The notes: a model not told the origin generated them from the sequence alone. A DNA stretch of 64,000 nt from CALWOS01 sp963595735 (GCA_963595735.1 CAVBJJ010000001.1:62001-126000), one strand, 5' to 3'. Positions 15,602-25,145 are shown, counted from the first letter of the stretch. A program made the numbers and translations.

Positions 15602-17668
15602 TTACTTGTCCGACTTGTCCGAATCAGAGCTGTCCTGCGTTTGGGAGTCCTCGTCCCCGGACTGCGGGGGCGTGTTCTCCTGCTGGGCAGTCTCCTCCGT
15701 CGGCGCGGCGTCCTCACCCTGGGGCAATTCCGCAGGCGGGGTGGCCGGCTCGCTGACCATGGAGATGTGTCTTGCGGGCGGCTCAATGGCGGCGTCCCGC
15801 TTTTTCCAGCGGTCAGGCAGCTTGCCGTGATCGCAGAGATAATGGAAGTCCTCGCCCTCCATGCTCTCGTGCTCCAGCAGATACTCCGCAACAGCAACCA
15901 GCAGATCCTTGTGCTCCAGCAGAATGCTCTCGCACTTGGCGCTGGCCTCATCGAACAGGCGCTTGACCTCCTCGTCGATGGCGGCGGCGGTCTCCTCGGA
16001 ATAGCTCTTGGTCTGGCCAAAGTCGCGGCCGATGAAGATGCTGTGGCCGGAGTTGTCATAGGAAATGGGGCCCAGACGGGCGCTCATACCGTACTGCATG
16101 ACCATCGCCCGCGCCACGCTGGAAGCCTGCTGGATATCCCCGGAAGCACCGGTGGAAATGTCATCCAGAAACAGTTTTTCGGCCATACGGCCGCCCAGCG
16201 CCATGACGATACTCTCGAACATCTCGTTCCGGGACTTGAAGTTCTCCACATCCTCCTTGGGGCGGAAGTAGGTCGCGCCGCCGGAGGGGCCGCGGGGAAT
16301 GATGGTGATATAGTGCACCGGGTCGGTGTGCTCCAGGAACTTGCCGGCAATGGCGTGTCCGGCCTCGTGATAGGCCGAGAGCTTTCTGGCCCGCTCGGAC
16401 ATGGTGCGGCTCTTCTTTTCGGGACCCATCTGCACCTTGCGGATGGCCTCCTCGATATCGTCCGCCGTGATAAAGCGGCGGCGGTTGCGCACCGCCAGCA
16501 GGGCGGCCTCGTTCATCAGGTTTTCCAGATCCGCGCCGGAGAAGCTGGGGGTACCGCGGGCAATGCTGTTGAGATCCACATCCTCGCTCAGGCGCTTGCC
16601 CCGGGCATGGATCCGCAGAATGGCCTCACGGCCGCGGATATCGGGCAGACCCACATAGACCTGGCGGTCAAAACGGCCGGGACGCAGCAGGGCGTTATCC
16701 AGAATATCCGCACGGTTGGTGGCAGCCATGACGATCACGCCGTCGTTGTTGCCAAAGCCGTCCATTTCCACCAGCAGCTGGTTCAGCGTCTGCTCGCGCT
16801 CATCGTGGCCGCCGCCCAGACCGGAGCCACGCTGCCGGCCGACGGCGTCGATCTCATCAATGAAGATGATCGAGGGCGCCAGCTTCTTCGCCTGGTCAAA
16901 CAGGTCGCGGACACGGGAGGCGCCAACGCCCACATACAGCTCCACAAAGTCGGAGCCGGAGATGGACAGGAACTGCACGCCCGCTTCGCCCGCAACGGCC
17001 TTGGCCAGCAGGGTCTTACCGGTACCGGGAGGGCCGACGAGCAGCACGCCCTTGGGAATGCGCGCGCCCATTTCCGTAAAGGTGGCAGGATGCCGCAGGA
17101 AGTCCACGACCTCCGCCAACTCTTCCTTTTCCTCCTCGCAGCCGGCCACATCGGCAAAGGTGACCTTTTTCTTTTCCTCGCTGCCAAGACGGGTGCGCGC
17201 CTTGCCGAATTTCATCGCGCCGCCGGCAGCGCCGCCGCCGGCATTTTTCATCATCACGAACCACAGCACGCCAAAGATGACCACCACGCCCAGATAGGGC
17301 AGGAAGCTCAGCCACCAGGGGGCGACAAAGCCCTCTGTGTAGTCGTATTCCTTGATGATGCCATCGTCCTTCTGCCGCTGGATCTCGTCGTTGAGATCGC
17401 TGTAGAAGACATTAAAGCTGTACATGGTGTAACGAATGGTTTTCTGATTGTTCTCATCCGGCTTGCGGAGATTGATGATCAGAACATTCCCCTCGGTGGT
17501 GAACGACTCCACCTTTTCCTCCAGAAACAGATCCCGCACCTGGGAGTAGGTCAGGTTTGCCTCCGGCTGACTGCGGGTCAGGGAGAAGATCGTTGCCAGC
17601 AGGATCACCAGGATCAGTACATAAAATCCCAGGTCTCTGGCACGGTTGCGTCCGGGTTTTTGATTCAA
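15602..17668 (-). CDS. ftsH: ATP-dependent zinc metalloprotease FtsH
   Basis: About 688 residues. Two membrane helices bracket a small extracytoplasmic domain (about 15-32 and 115-135). The AAA domain has Walker A GPPGTGKT near 211, Walker B IIFIDEIDAVG and the second-region Arg fingers. The peptidase domain has the zinc motif HEAGH near 433. The C terminus is an acidic, Gln/Pro/Asp-rich tail. It degrades membrane and short-lived proteins. The TTG at 17668 is preferred because AAGGAAGTGA lies about eight bases upstream; an upstream TTG at 17710 is in frame but has no ribosome site. It follows hpt, the usual Firmicute order tilS-hpt-ftsH. Confidence 0.95.
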   Translation of the reverse strand: MNQKPGRNRARDLGFYVLILVILLATIFSLTRSQPEANLTYSQVRDLFLEEKVESFTTEGNVLIINLRKPDENNQKTIRYTMYSFNVFYSDLNDEIQRQKDDGIIKEYDYTEGFVAPWWLSFLPYLGVVVIFGVLWFVMMKNAGGGAAGGAMKFGKARTRLGSEEKKKVTFADVAGCEEEKEELAEVVDFLRHPATFTEMGARIPKGVLLVGPPGTGKTLLAKAVAGEAGVQFLSISGSDFVELYVGVGASRVRDLFDQAKKLAPSIIFIDEIDAVGRQRGSGLGGGHDEREQTLNQLLVEMDGFGNNDGVIVMAATNRADILDNALLRPGRFDRQVYVGLPDIRGREAILRIHARGKRLSEDVDLNSIARGTPSFSGADLENLMNEAALLAVRNRRRFITADDIEEAIRKVQMGPEKKSRTMSERARKLSAYHEAGHAIAGKFLEHTDPVHYITIIPRGPSGGATYFRPKEDVENFKSRNEMFESIVMALGGRMAEKLFLDDISTGASGDIQQASSVARAMVMQYGMSARLGPISYDNSGHSIFIGRDFGQTKSYSEETAAAIDEEVKRLFDEASAKCESILLEHKDLLVAVAEYLLEHESMEGEDFHYLCDHGKLPDRWKKRDAAIEPPARHISMVSEPATPPAELPQGEDAAPTEETAQQENTPPQSGDEDSQTQDSSDSDKSDK

Positions 17669-17783
17669 CTTATGACTCACTTCCTTGCTTTTTGTAAACG
17701 GCAATACCAACGGCTGTATGCGCTTATGCAGACGCTGGTATCACCGTTCACGGTGTTTTTTCCCGCCGCTGCGGGTGAAGTGC

Positions 17784-18323
17784 TTATTTGCTGTATACCT
17801 CCGGGCGGAGCACGCCAATATAGGGCAGGTTCCGGTAGCGCTCGGCATAATCCAAACCATAGCCCACCACAAAGGCGTCCGGCACCGTAAAGCCGACATA
17901 GTCCGCTTCAATGGCCTTTTCCCGTCCGCTGGGCTTGTCCAGCAGGGTGGCAATGCGGATGGAAGCCGGTTTTCTTCCGGCCAGATATCCGGTCAGGTAC
18001 TTCAGGGTGTTGCCGCTGTCGAGAATGTCCTCCACGATCAGCACATGACGCCCCTCGATGTCCTCCCGGAGATCCTTGGTGATCTGCACAGCGCCGGTCG
18101 TGGTAGTGCCGTTGCCATAAGAGGAGACCGCCATGAAGTCCACGGTACAGTATTCCTTCAGCTCCCGCGCCAGGTCAGCCATGAACATAAAGCTGCCCTT
18201 GAGGATCCCCACGAGTACCGGGTCTTTTCCGGCGTAGTCCCGGGTGATGGTTCTGCCCAACTCCTGCACACGGGCCTGCAGCTCCTCCTCCGGGATCAAA
18301 ACGCGCGCAATATCGTTGTTCAT
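17784..18323 (-). CDS. hpt: Hypoxanthine phosphoribosyltransferase
   Basis: 179 residues. It converts hypoxanthine or guanine plus PRPP to IMP or GMP in purine salvage. The PRPP-binding loop is VLIVEDILDSGNTL (about 94-107) and the catalytic-loop region is VSSYGNGTTTTG. The ATG at 18323 overlaps the tilS stop as ATGA and has AAGGAGG upstream; the frame remains open further upstream, but that part lies inside tilS. Its length is normal for the family. Confidence 0.95.
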   Translation of the reverse strand: MNNDIARVLIPEEELQARVQELGRTITRDYAGKDPVLVGILKGSFMFMADLARELKEYCTVDFMAVSSYGNGTTTTGAVQITKDLREDIEGRHVLIVEDILDSGNTLKYLTGYLAGRKPASIRIATLLDKPSGREKAIEADYVGFTVPDAFVVGYGLDYAERYRNLPYIGVLRPEVYSK

Positions 18324-19600
18324 CCTGCTTCCTCCTTGTTCCGTTCCCAAGTGACGCGAACGGCCGGCTGTCCCCCGCGAGCCAGAAAGGCTGACTCCGG
18401 GCCGATTCCCGGCACCGCAAGCACCCGGTGGTCTTTGTCTGTCAGAACGGGCCAGAACGCCCGCTCCGCCACCGGCACCGCAGCCTCCGCCAGAAGCTTT
18501 TTCAAACTTTTGGTACAGCCGCGCCCCGGCAGGCACAAATGCTCCCCGCCGCTGCGGGGCCTGAGAAATATCTTACCACAGATACTCTCACATGAAAAGT
18601 AAAAAGTGTTGAATGAATTGTGAATTTCTGGCGCTTGGGAGACCTTTTCGCAAAAAATTTTCCACCCGGTCTCCGGCTGCACGACCCAAAGCCCCTCCCG
18701 CAGCGGTATTGCCGCCCAGGATGCGGGCGATTTCTGCCGGGAAAAACGAAGGCAGCCGCCCTCCCGCCAGACAACGCCGCCGGGGATCTCCGCCCGTTTG
18801 CCGTTGGCGCTTTGGCAAAGCCGATCCAGCGCCGCCACATGGACATATTGCATTCCACGCCCGGCCGCCAGACGGTAGACCCGCCCCCGCACCGCCGGGT
18901 GCAACGCCAGCAGCGCCGCAGCCGGCAGGGCATCCGGATACTGCCGCAGAAAATCCGCAGCCAGCCCATACAGACAGTCGTCATCCTCCCGCAAACGGTC
19001 GCCGCAGGCGAAAAAATGCGCCAGAAAGGCCGGATTCACCGTTTTCAGCACCGGCAGCACATGGTGCCGCAGCCGGTTCCGGGCATAGGCATCCTCCGCG
19101 TTGGATTCGTCCTCCACATGGGCAAGCCCCCGCTGGGCGGCATATTGCTCCAGCTCCGCCCGGGGAATTGCCAACAGCGGCCGCAGGATCTGTCCCGCCC
19201 GGGGCGGAATGCCGGAAAGCCCCCGGCTGCCCGCGCCCCGGCACAGCTGCAAAAGCATGGTCTCCGCCTGGTCGTCGGCATTGTGGGCGGTGGCAATCCA
19301 GCGGCAATCCTGCGCCTGCCGCGCCCGCTCCAAAAACGCATACCGCGCCCGGCGGGCGGCGTCCTCCCCGCCGGCCGAGTCGGGCCGTTCCCAGCGCCCC
19401 GGCACAAAGGGGATCTGCCGCTCTTGGCACCAGTTTGCCACAAAGGCCTGTTCTCCAGCGGAGCCGGGGCGCAGTCCGTGGTCAAAATGGGCGCAAACCG
19501 GCTCCCGCCCCTGCTCCAGACACAGCTGCAGCAGGCACATGGAGTCCAGCCCGCCGGACACCGCGCAGAGAATGCGCCCCTCCGGCAGATCAATCCTCAT
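18320..19600 (-). CDS. tilS: tRNA(Ile)-lysidine synthase
   Basis: 426 residues. The N-terminal PP-loop ATPase motif SGGLDS lies at about 15-20 (CAVSGGLDSMCLL), followed by the family region ATAHNADDQAETMLLQLCRGAG with its conserved His and Arg. The C-terminal substrate-binding domain (about 330-426) carries the basic KSLKKLL segment. The enzyme makes lysidine at C34 of tRNA-Ile(CAU), so AUA is read correctly. The ATG at 19600 has GGAG eight bases upstream and overlaps the end of dnaB. Confidence 0.93.
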   Translation of the reverse strand: MRIDLPEGRILCAVSGGLDSMCLLQLCLEQGREPVCAHFDHGLRPGSAGEQAFVANWCQERQIPFVPGRWERPDSAGGEDAARRARYAFLERARQAQDCRWIATAHNADDQAETMLLQLCRGAGSRGLSGIPPRAGQILRPLLAIPRAELEQYAAQRGLAHVEDESNAEDAYARNRLRHHVLPVLKTVNPAFLAHFFACGDRLREDDDCLYGLAADFLRQYPDALPAAALLALHPAVRGRVYRLAAGRGMQYVHVAALDRLCQSANGKRAEIPGGVVWREGGCLRFSRQKSPASWAAIPLREGLWVVQPETGWKIFCEKVSQAPEIHNSFNTFYFSCESICGKIFLRPRSGGEHLCLPGRGCTKSLKKLLAEAAVPVAERAFWPVLTDKDHRVLAVPGIGPESAFLARGGQPAVRVTWERNKEEAG

Positions 19601-20972
19601 GCCGTCGCTCCACACTGCGATAGCTGGTATATTCCGGCAGCCACATCAGATCCACCTTGCCCGTTTCGCCCCGGCGGTTTTTCAGCACGATGGCCTCCGC
19701 GGCGTTGGGGTTTTCGCATTCTTTATTATAGTAGCCCTCCCGGTACAGGCCGATCACGATATCCGCATCCTGCTCGATGGCGCCGGATTCTCGCAGGTCG
19801 GACAGCATGGGGCGCTTGTCGCTGCGGGATTCGTTGGCGCGGGAGAGCTGGCTGAGGCAGACCACCGGGACATTCAAATCCTTTGCCATGATCTTCATCA
19901 TACGGCTGATATCGCTGACGGCCTGGGTACGGCTTTCGTTGGAATAGCTCTTGCCAGAGCCGGAGGACTGCATCAGCTGCAAATAGTCCACCACCACCAA
20001 CGCCAGATCCTCCACCCGGCGGCACTGGGCGTTCATCTCCGCCACAGTGAGCATGGGGTTGTCGTCAATGAGCATTCCCGAATTGGAAATGGCGGCACAG
20101 GCGCCGCCGATGCGGCTGAACTCGCTGGGACTGAGCTTGCCGGTCTGGAGCTTCTGGTTGTCGATCATGACCTCGCTGGAGATCAGACGCAGCGCCAGCT
20201 GCTCCCTTGCCATTTCCAGAGAGAACACCGCCACCCGGCGCTTTTTGTCCGGCAATTCCTTGCCGTCCCGCACAACGGGAAGCTGCGCCACCGTCATGGC
20301 AATGTTCAGGGCGATACTGGTCTTTCCCATACCGGGACGGGAGGCGATCAGGATCAGATCGCCCTTGTTCAGGCCCAAAATCTGCCGATCCAGATCCACC
20401 AGGCCGGTGGGCAGGCCGGGGATGGTCTCGGTGCTGACGGCGGCCTCCGCAATAGCGGAATACACATTCTGCACCGCAACGCCGACCTCCTGCAGGCCGC
20501 CCACGGTGCGCCCCTGGCGCAGGGAGAAGATCTTCTGCTCCGCCGCCTCCAGCAGCACATCCGCCGTGCCCTCGCCCTCATAGACCATGCCGCCGATCTC
20601 ATCCGCCGTGTGCAGCAGCGCCCGCAGCAGCGCCTTGTCCCGGACAATGTCCGCATATTTTTCCACATTGGCCGCTGTGGGGGTGATCTCCATCAGCCGC
20701 TGCACATAGTCCGCAGAGTTGTCCTGAAACACCCCGCGGGTGCGCATTTCATCCAGCAGGGTGACCGGGTCAATGGTGCGGGCATAGTTGAACATATAGC
20801 TGAGGGTCTGGAAAATTTCCGCGTTCGTCTGGCTGTAGAACTCGTCCCCTTTCAGCTTTTCCAGAACCACCGGGATGCAGGCGGTATCAAAGATCATGGA
20901 GCCGAGAACGGCCTGCTCCGCTTCCAGGCTCTGGGGCACTTTTCTGCCCAACAGTTCTTCCACTGGGGTCAC
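19590..20972 (-). CDS. dnaB: Replicative DNA helicase DnaB (DnaC in Bacillus nomenclature)
   Basis: 460 residues, full length. The N-terminal helical domain begins VPQSLEAEQAVLGSMI. The RecA-like domain has Walker A SRPGMGKT (about 209-216), Walker B ALVVVDYLQLM and the family motif QLSRANESR..KRPMLSDLRESGAIEQDAD. It is the hexameric helicase of the replication fork. The start is GTG with AGGAGAGG directly upstream, 35 bases after rplI. Confidence 0.96.
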   Translation of the reverse strand: MTPVEELLGRKVPQSLEAEQAVLGSMIFDTACIPVVLEKLKGDEFYSQTNAEIFQTLSYMFNYARTIDPVTLLDEMRTRGVFQDNSADYVQRLMEITPTAANVEKYADIVRDKALLRALLHTADEIGGMVYEGEGTADVLLEAAEQKIFSLRQGRTVGGLQEVGVAVQNVYSAIAEAAVSTETIPGLPTGLVDLDRQILGLNKGDLILIASRPGMGKTSIALNIAMTVAQLPVVRDGKELPDKKRRVAVFSLEMAREQLALRLISSEVMIDNQKLQTGKLSPSEFSRIGGACAAISNSGMLIDDNPMLTVAEMNAQCRRVEDLALVVVDYLQLMQSSGSGKSYSNESRTQAVSDISRMMKIMAKDLNVPVVCLSQLSRANESRSDKRPMLSDLRESGAIEQDADIVIGLYREGYYNKECENPNAAEAIVLKNRRGETGKVDLMWLPEYTSYRSVERRHED

Positions 20973-21007
20973 ATCCTCTCCTGCTTAGATTTGGATCTCG
21001 GGCTGAT

Positions 21008-21454
21008 TTAGCCCTCTGTGACCATGACCTTCAGCGGGGCGCTGACTTCATGACCCAGCTTGCACTTGACTTCATAGCTGCCGAAATTCTTGATCGGCTC
21101 CGCCTGGACGATCTTGTTCTTTTCCAGCGCAATGCCGTGCTGCGCCTGGAGCGCCTCGGCAATTTCCTTGCTGGTCACCGCGCCGAACAGCTTGCCGCCG
21201 TTGCCGGCCTTGGCAAGGATCTTCACGGTCATGCCCTTGAGCTGCTCCGCAGTCTCCTGGGCCTGGGCCTTTTCCTTTGCCAGCTGGGCGGCCTTTGCCT
21301 TTTCCCGCAGCTGAAAGGCGTTCAAATTATCGGGCGTGGCCTCCACCGCCAGCTTACGGGGCAGCAGATAGTTCCGGGCGTAGCCATCGGAAACCTCCTT
21401 CAGCTCACCTTTCTTGCCGTGTCCGCGAACATCCTGCTGAAAAATAACCTTCAT
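21008..21454 (-). CDS. rplI: 50S ribosomal protein bL9
   Basis: 148 residues with the classic N-terminal MKVIFQQDVRGHGKKGELKE and DGYARNYLLPRKLA signature, a central helix (about 45-75) rich in Ala/Lys/Glu, and a C-terminal globular domain. AGGAGG precedes the ATG. It lies between gdpP and dnaB, a very common Firmicute arrangement. Confidence 0.97.
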   Translation of the reverse strand: MKVIFQQDVRGHGKKGELKEVSDGYARNYLLPRKLAVEATPDNLNAFQLREKAKAAQLAKEKAQAQETAEQLKGMTVKILAKAGNGGKLFGAVTSKEIAEALQAQHGIALEKNKIVQAEPIKNFGSYEVKCKLGHEVSAPLKVMVTEG

Positions 21455-21547
21455 GATTGAATCCTCCTGATGAATAGTATACCTTATTTGTAAAAGAAAA
21501 CGAAACTGTCAAATCATAACATATGCGGCGAAAGAGAAGCTTGCGGC

Positions 21548-23530
21548 CTATTCCTCTGCCAGATATTTGTCCATGGCGGCATACAGCAGCGTTTCCACCT
21601 GATCGGTGGACATATCGGCAAACTGCACGCCCGCCGCCGAACGATTACCGCCGCCGCCCAGAGGCTCCAGCAGCAGCTGGACATTGATATTGCCGATGCT
21701 CCGGGCGCAGACGCTGCATCCGCCCTTGGGCGAGGCGCACAGCACCACGCTGGTCTCCACGCCGGTGATGTTCAGCAGCTCGTCCGCCGCCTGGGCGGCA
21801 ACGACCCGGTCGTGTGGCTCCGCCTGCACCGCCACGGCAATGCCCCGATAGATCTGGGCGCTTTGCAGGATCCGGTACCGGGCGACGGTGCTTTCCAGAT
21901 CGTTTTGCAGCAGCTTTTTCACCTCCATGGAATCGGCGCCGGCACGGCGCAGAAAGGCCGCCGCTTCAAAGGTGCGGGCGCCGGCGCGGAGGGTGAAGTT
22001 CTTGGTGTCCATGGTCATGCCGGCCAGCAGCACCTCCGCCTCCTTGGGGTGGATGTCCCGCAGCTCCACCAGCTGCTCCAGCAGCTCCGTGACCAGCTCG
22101 CTGGCCGAGGAGGCATAGGGCTCGTGGAAGGTCATGGACAGATTCTGAAGATAGCTTTCCGCGCGGCGGTGATGGTCGATCACGGCCAGCTTGCAGCTGT
22201 GCAGCAGACGCTCGTCCTCCACCTGCTCCGGCCGGTTGGTGTCCACCACGATCATCAGACTGCGGGCGTCCACCTTGGCGTGCGCTTCCGCCGGGGAGAG
22301 GAACAGCCCCTTGTATTCCGGCTGCTCCGTCAGCATTTTCAGCGCCCGGCCGGCGGCGCAGTTCTGGGCGTCCACGATCACATGGATGGGTGCGCCCAGC
22401 TTGCGGCAGATGCTCACCAGACCCATGGCCGCGCCAAGGCAGTCCAGATCGCCGTATTTATGTCCCATGACATAGACCGTGCCGGTCTCCTTGACCAGCG
22501 AGGCCAGATTATCCGCCATCACGCGGCTTTTGACCTTGGTGCGGCTTTCCACTTCCTTGCCTCTGCCGCCGAAGTACTCAAACTTATAGCGATCTTTCAC
22601 AACGGCCTGATCGCCGCCGCGAGCCAGCGCCGTTTCCGCCGCCGCCGTGGCAAAGTCATAGCACTCTTCCAGATGCTCCGCGTGATGGCCGATGCCGATG
22701 CTGACCGTTGCCTGTATGCCCATGGGGTTGACCACCTCATGCGCCAGCTGGAGAAGATGGAACTTCTCGCTTTTCAGCCGCGGCAGATCCCGCTCCTCGA
22801 AAATGACCACATAGCGATCCCGGTCATAGCGCCGGATGATGGCGTGAAGCCCGTCCACCCACTGGGTGATGCGATCCTCCACCAGATTGCGCAGCTCCAC
22901 CTTCATGCGATCCGGCACGGACTTGATCAGCTCCTCATAGTTATCCAGCACGATCACCGCCACCACCGGGCGGCTGTCCACCAGCGCTTTGCGCAGCTTT
23001 TCCTGCTCGGTCACATCCACCCAGTAGGTCGCGGCCATGGTCTCCTCGCCGTCCGTTCCCTGCACCAGGCTGCCCTGCACCAGATACTTCTGGCCGACCA
23101 GTTCCATCAGCTGGGGGCTGCGGTTTGCGCCCTCCAGCAGCCATCTGGCGTTAAACTCCGGCACCAGCTGGGTAATGGAGCTGTCCAGCCCCTTGCCCTT
23201 GCCGCCGCAAAGCCGGAAAAAGGCGCTGTTTCCCCAGATCACCCGGCCGTCCTCCAGCCGGAACACCGCGATCGGAAGGGGGAAATTCTGCATTCCGTCT
23301 TTTTTCGCGTTGTTGACATCATAGGTCAGGGATTCGATGTAATCCGCCAGCTCCCGCTGCTTTTTTCGGCGGCTGACAATGGTATAGATCAGCAGCGCCA
23401 GCACAATGGCGCCCTCCACCTCTGCCAGGCGGTAATGCTTCAGATACACACTGGCAGCCACAAAGCAGACCATTACCAGCAGGAACAGGCGTATCCCCGG
23501 CTGGACAAATTTACGCAGATTCTGATACAT
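21548..23530 (-). CDS. gdpP: Cyclic-di-AMP phosphodiesterase GdpP
   Basis: 660 residues. Two N-terminal membrane helices (about 12-30 and 38-52) are followed by a PAS-like domain (about 75-175), a degenerate GGDEF domain (about 180-305), then the DHH domain (GHKYGDLDCLGAAMGL near 353; VIDHHRRAES near 455) and DHHA1 with GGGGNRSAAG at about 624-633. It hydrolyses c-di-AMP to pApA and so tunes potassium and wall homeostasis. Upstream is an AGAGAGG ribosome site. It heads the gdpP-rplI-dnaB-tilS-hpt-ftsH gene string. Confidence 0.95.
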   Translation of the reverse strand: MYQNLRKFVQPGIRLFLLVMVCFVAASVYLKHYRLAEVEGAIVLALLIYTIVSRRKKQRELADYIESLTYDVNNAKKDGMQNFPLPIAVFRLEDGRVIWGNSAFFRLCGGKGKGLDSSITQLVPEFNARWLLEGANRSPQLMELVGQKYLVQGSLVQGTDGEETMAATYWVDVTEQEKLRKALVDSRPVVAVIVLDNYEELIKSVPDRMKVELRNLVEDRITQWVDGLHAIIRRYDRDRYVVIFEERDLPRLKSEKFHLLQLAHEVVNPMGIQATVSIGIGHHAEHLEECYDFATAAAETALARGGDQAVVKDRYKFEYFGGRGKEVESRTKVKSRVMADNLASLVKETGTVYVMGHKYGDLDCLGAAMGLVSICRKLGAPIHVIVDAQNCAAGRALKMLTEQPEYKGLFLSPAEAHAKVDARSLMIVVDTNRPEQVEDERLLHSCKLAVIDHHRRAESYLQNLSMTFHEPYASSASELVTELLEQLVELRDIHPKEAEVLLAGMTMDTKNFTLRAGARTFEAAAFLRRAGADSMEVKKLLQNDLESTVARYRILQSAQIYRGIAVAVQAEPHDRVVAAQAADELLNITGVETSVVLCASPKGGCSVCARSIGNINVQLLLEPLGGGGNRSAAGVQFADMSTDQVETLLYAAMDKYLAEE

Positions 23531-23746
23531 TTCTATGTGCCTCTCTCCGCCCCGGTGCGGGTGGAGATTCCCTCTCTGTATTCTCCCGGAAAAAGCAAGG
23601 GCTTCGCCGCTGCTTTCCCGGTACTGCCACAGGATAGAAATACCTCATGGTAATACTTGATATTAACACACCTTTTTTGAAAAATAAAGTAATTTTTCCA
23701 GGCTTCCCCAATTTTTTCCGCCGCCGTCCGGGATTTCCGAAAAAAC

Positions 23747-23775
23747 TTGCTTTTTACCCCCTTACCCGTTATACT
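23747..23775 (+). promoter_or_regulatory. Sigma-A promoter for the small lipoprotein at 23836
   Basis: TTGCTT (23747-23752) and TATACT (23770-23775) have a 17-base spacer and lie about 60 bases before the start. The rest of the 23531-23835 gap holds the divergent gdpP leader; nothing else is recognised there. Confidence 0.6.
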
Positions 23776-23835
23776 TTTCTCTGCGCTGCCCCAGCGCAGC
23801 GCAGACATTTTTGAACACGAAAGAGGAAAGAAAAC

Positions 23836-24033
23836 ATGAAAAAGCTTTTGTTGTGCGGCGTGCTGGCGGCGGGTCTGGTGCTGACCCTGTGCGCCTGCAG
23901 CTCCAAAACCGCAACCACCCCCGCAACGCCTGTCCCAGCGACCACCGCTCCCGCGACCGCATCTCACACCCCCATCACAAACGATCTGCCCGGCAGCTTC
24001 GATATGTCCACCGCAGAGCCGGGCTGTTGCTGA
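23836..24033 (+). CDS. Tiny lipoprotein: leader and Thr/Pro linker of a binding protein without its ligand domain
   Basis: 65 residues. The signal peptide has lipobox LCAC (acylated Cys near 20), then SSKTATTPATPVPATTAPATAS, an anchor-linker like that of the adjacent amino-acid-binding lipoprotein at 24244, and it stops after STAEPGCC. It has its own promoter, a GAGGAAAG ribosome site and a strong terminator, so it looks expressed, not a random fragment. It could be a decayed paralogue or a functional surface peptide. The terminal Cys-Cys pair is unusual. Confidence 0.6.
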   Translation: MKKLLLCGVLAAGLVLTLCACSSKTATTPATPVPATTAPATASHTPITNDLPGSFDMSTAEPGCC

Positions 24034-24064
24034 ATATCATACAAATTGAAAAGACATATCCCCA

Positions 24065-24100
24065 AAGGCGCGCTGAAAAAACCGGCGCGCCTGTTTTTTT
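24065..24100 (+). terminator. Terminator of the small lipoprotein gene
   Basis: AGGCGCGC (24066-24073) pairs with GCGCGCCT (24085-24092), followed by GTTTTTTT. Confidence 0.8.
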
Positions 24101-24153
24101 CCTTTTTTTGGGGGGTAAAAGCCGCCGCACTGCCAAATATTTGCAGGAAAGAC

Positions 24154-24182
24154 TTGATTTCTGCCGCGCTTCATATTATAAT
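24154..24182 (+). promoter_or_regulatory. Promoter of the amino-acid-binding lipoprotein, shared sequence with the one at 44068
   Basis: TTGATT (24154-24159), a 17-base spacer, then TATAAT (24177-24182). The segments CTTGATTTCT and TATTATAATCTGCC also occur at 44067-44100, in front of the second small lipoprotein. Confidence 0.75.
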
Positions 24183-24243
24183 CTGCCCACGGTACTGCTG
24201 TGATGCAGCGCCGATACATACTAAAAAAGGAGACACACGCAAC

Positions 24244-25089
24244 ATGAAAAAGATGAGCAAGATCCTGTGCGCTGCGCTGGCACTGGCCATGGTTCTGGCC
24301 TTTGGTGCCTGCAGCTCCAAGACGACCACCACCCCTGCAACTCCCGCCCCGGCGGACACCTCCGCCCCGGCAAGCACGACCCCCTCTCCCGCAAACTCCG
24401 ACGCTGAGCTGACCACCGTCACCCCCGGCGTGCTGACCATGTCCACCAACGCCGCATTCCCTCCCTATGAGATGACCAACGATGCCGGCGAGTTCGAGGG
24501 CATTGATGTGGAGATCGCCCAGGCCATTGCTGCCAAGCTGGGTCTGGAACTGCAGATCGACGACATGGACTTTGACGCTGCGCTGCTGGCCGCCCAGAAT
24601 GGCAAGAGCGACATGGTCATGGCTGGCGTGAGCATCACTCCCGAGCGCCAGTCTGTTATGGACTTCTCCGACACCTACACCACCTCTGTCCAGGTCATCA
24701 TCGTTCCCGAGGGCTCTGACATTGCCAGTGCCGATGACCTGCAGGACAAGAAGATCGGCACCCAGCGCGGCACCACCGGCTACATCTTCTGCGTGGACGA
24801 CTTCGGCGATGAGAATGTTGTCGCCTACGACAACGGCAACACCGCCGTGCAGGCGCTGCTCAACGGCCAGGTTGACTGCGTTGTCATCGACAGCGCAGTT
24901 GCCAATGCCTATGTAGACGCCAACCAGGGTCTGGAGATCCTGGACACCGAGTACGCTGTGGAAGACTACGCCATCGGCTTTGCCAAGGGCAACTCCGCTG
25001 TGGCCTCCGCTGTCAACCAGGCTCTGGCCGAGCTGACCGCCGACGGCACCGTGCAGAACATTATCGACAAGTACATCACTGTGCAGTAA
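24244..25089 (+). CDS. Polar amino-acid ABC transporter substrate-binding lipoprotein
   Basis: 281 residues. The lipobox AFGAC has its Cys at residue 23, followed by a Thr/Pro/Ala linker (about 24-55) and a family 3 solute-binding domain (about 60-281). The hallmark ligand-contact region is STNAAFPPYEM near 65, with the typical LAAQNGKSDMVMAGVSITPER and GTQRGTTGY motifs. It captures an amino acid outside the membrane. No permease or ATPase is adjacent; the only matching ones in the window are at 42519-44001, nearly 18 kb away, behind a different promoter. Confidence 0.92.
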   Translation: MKKMSKILCAALALAMVLAFGACSSKTTTTPATPAPADTSAPASTTPSPANSDAELTTVTPGVLTMSTNAAFPPYEMTNDAGEFEGIDVEIAQAIAAKLGLELQIDDMDFDAALLAAQNGKSDMVMAGVSITPERQSVMDFSDTYTTSVQVIIVPEGSDIASADDLQDKKIGTQRGTTGYIFCVDDFGDENVVAYDNGNTAVQALLNGQVDCVVIDSAVANAYVDANQGLEILDTEYAVEDYAIGFAKGNSAVASAVNQALAELTADGTVQNIIDKYITVQ

Positions 25090-25111
25090 AGTACTTTCTT
25101 TACACAACAAA

Positions 25112-25142
25112 AAAGCCATTCCCGGGCGGGAATGGCTTTTTT
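25112..25142 (+). terminator. Terminator of the binding-protein gene
   Basis: GCCATTCCCG and CGGGAATGGC form a perfect hairpin followed by TTTTTT. The same 29-base sequence recurs at 25794-25822. Confidence 0.9.
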
Positions 25143-25145
25143 CAG

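Noticed and set aside
15641..17890. Long plus-strand frame opposite ftsH
   Set aside because: The minus strand encodes a full FtsH with all motifs; the plus frame is a GC-rich mirror.
18324..18536. N-terminal extension of hpt
   Set aside because: It overlaps tilS coding sequence; the ATG at 18323 has AAGGAGG and the family start.
23836..24033. Small lipoprotein considered as an assembly-frameshifted binding protein
   Set aside because: A strong terminator and a new promoter follow at once, and no binding-domain sequence appears in any frame before the next gene.
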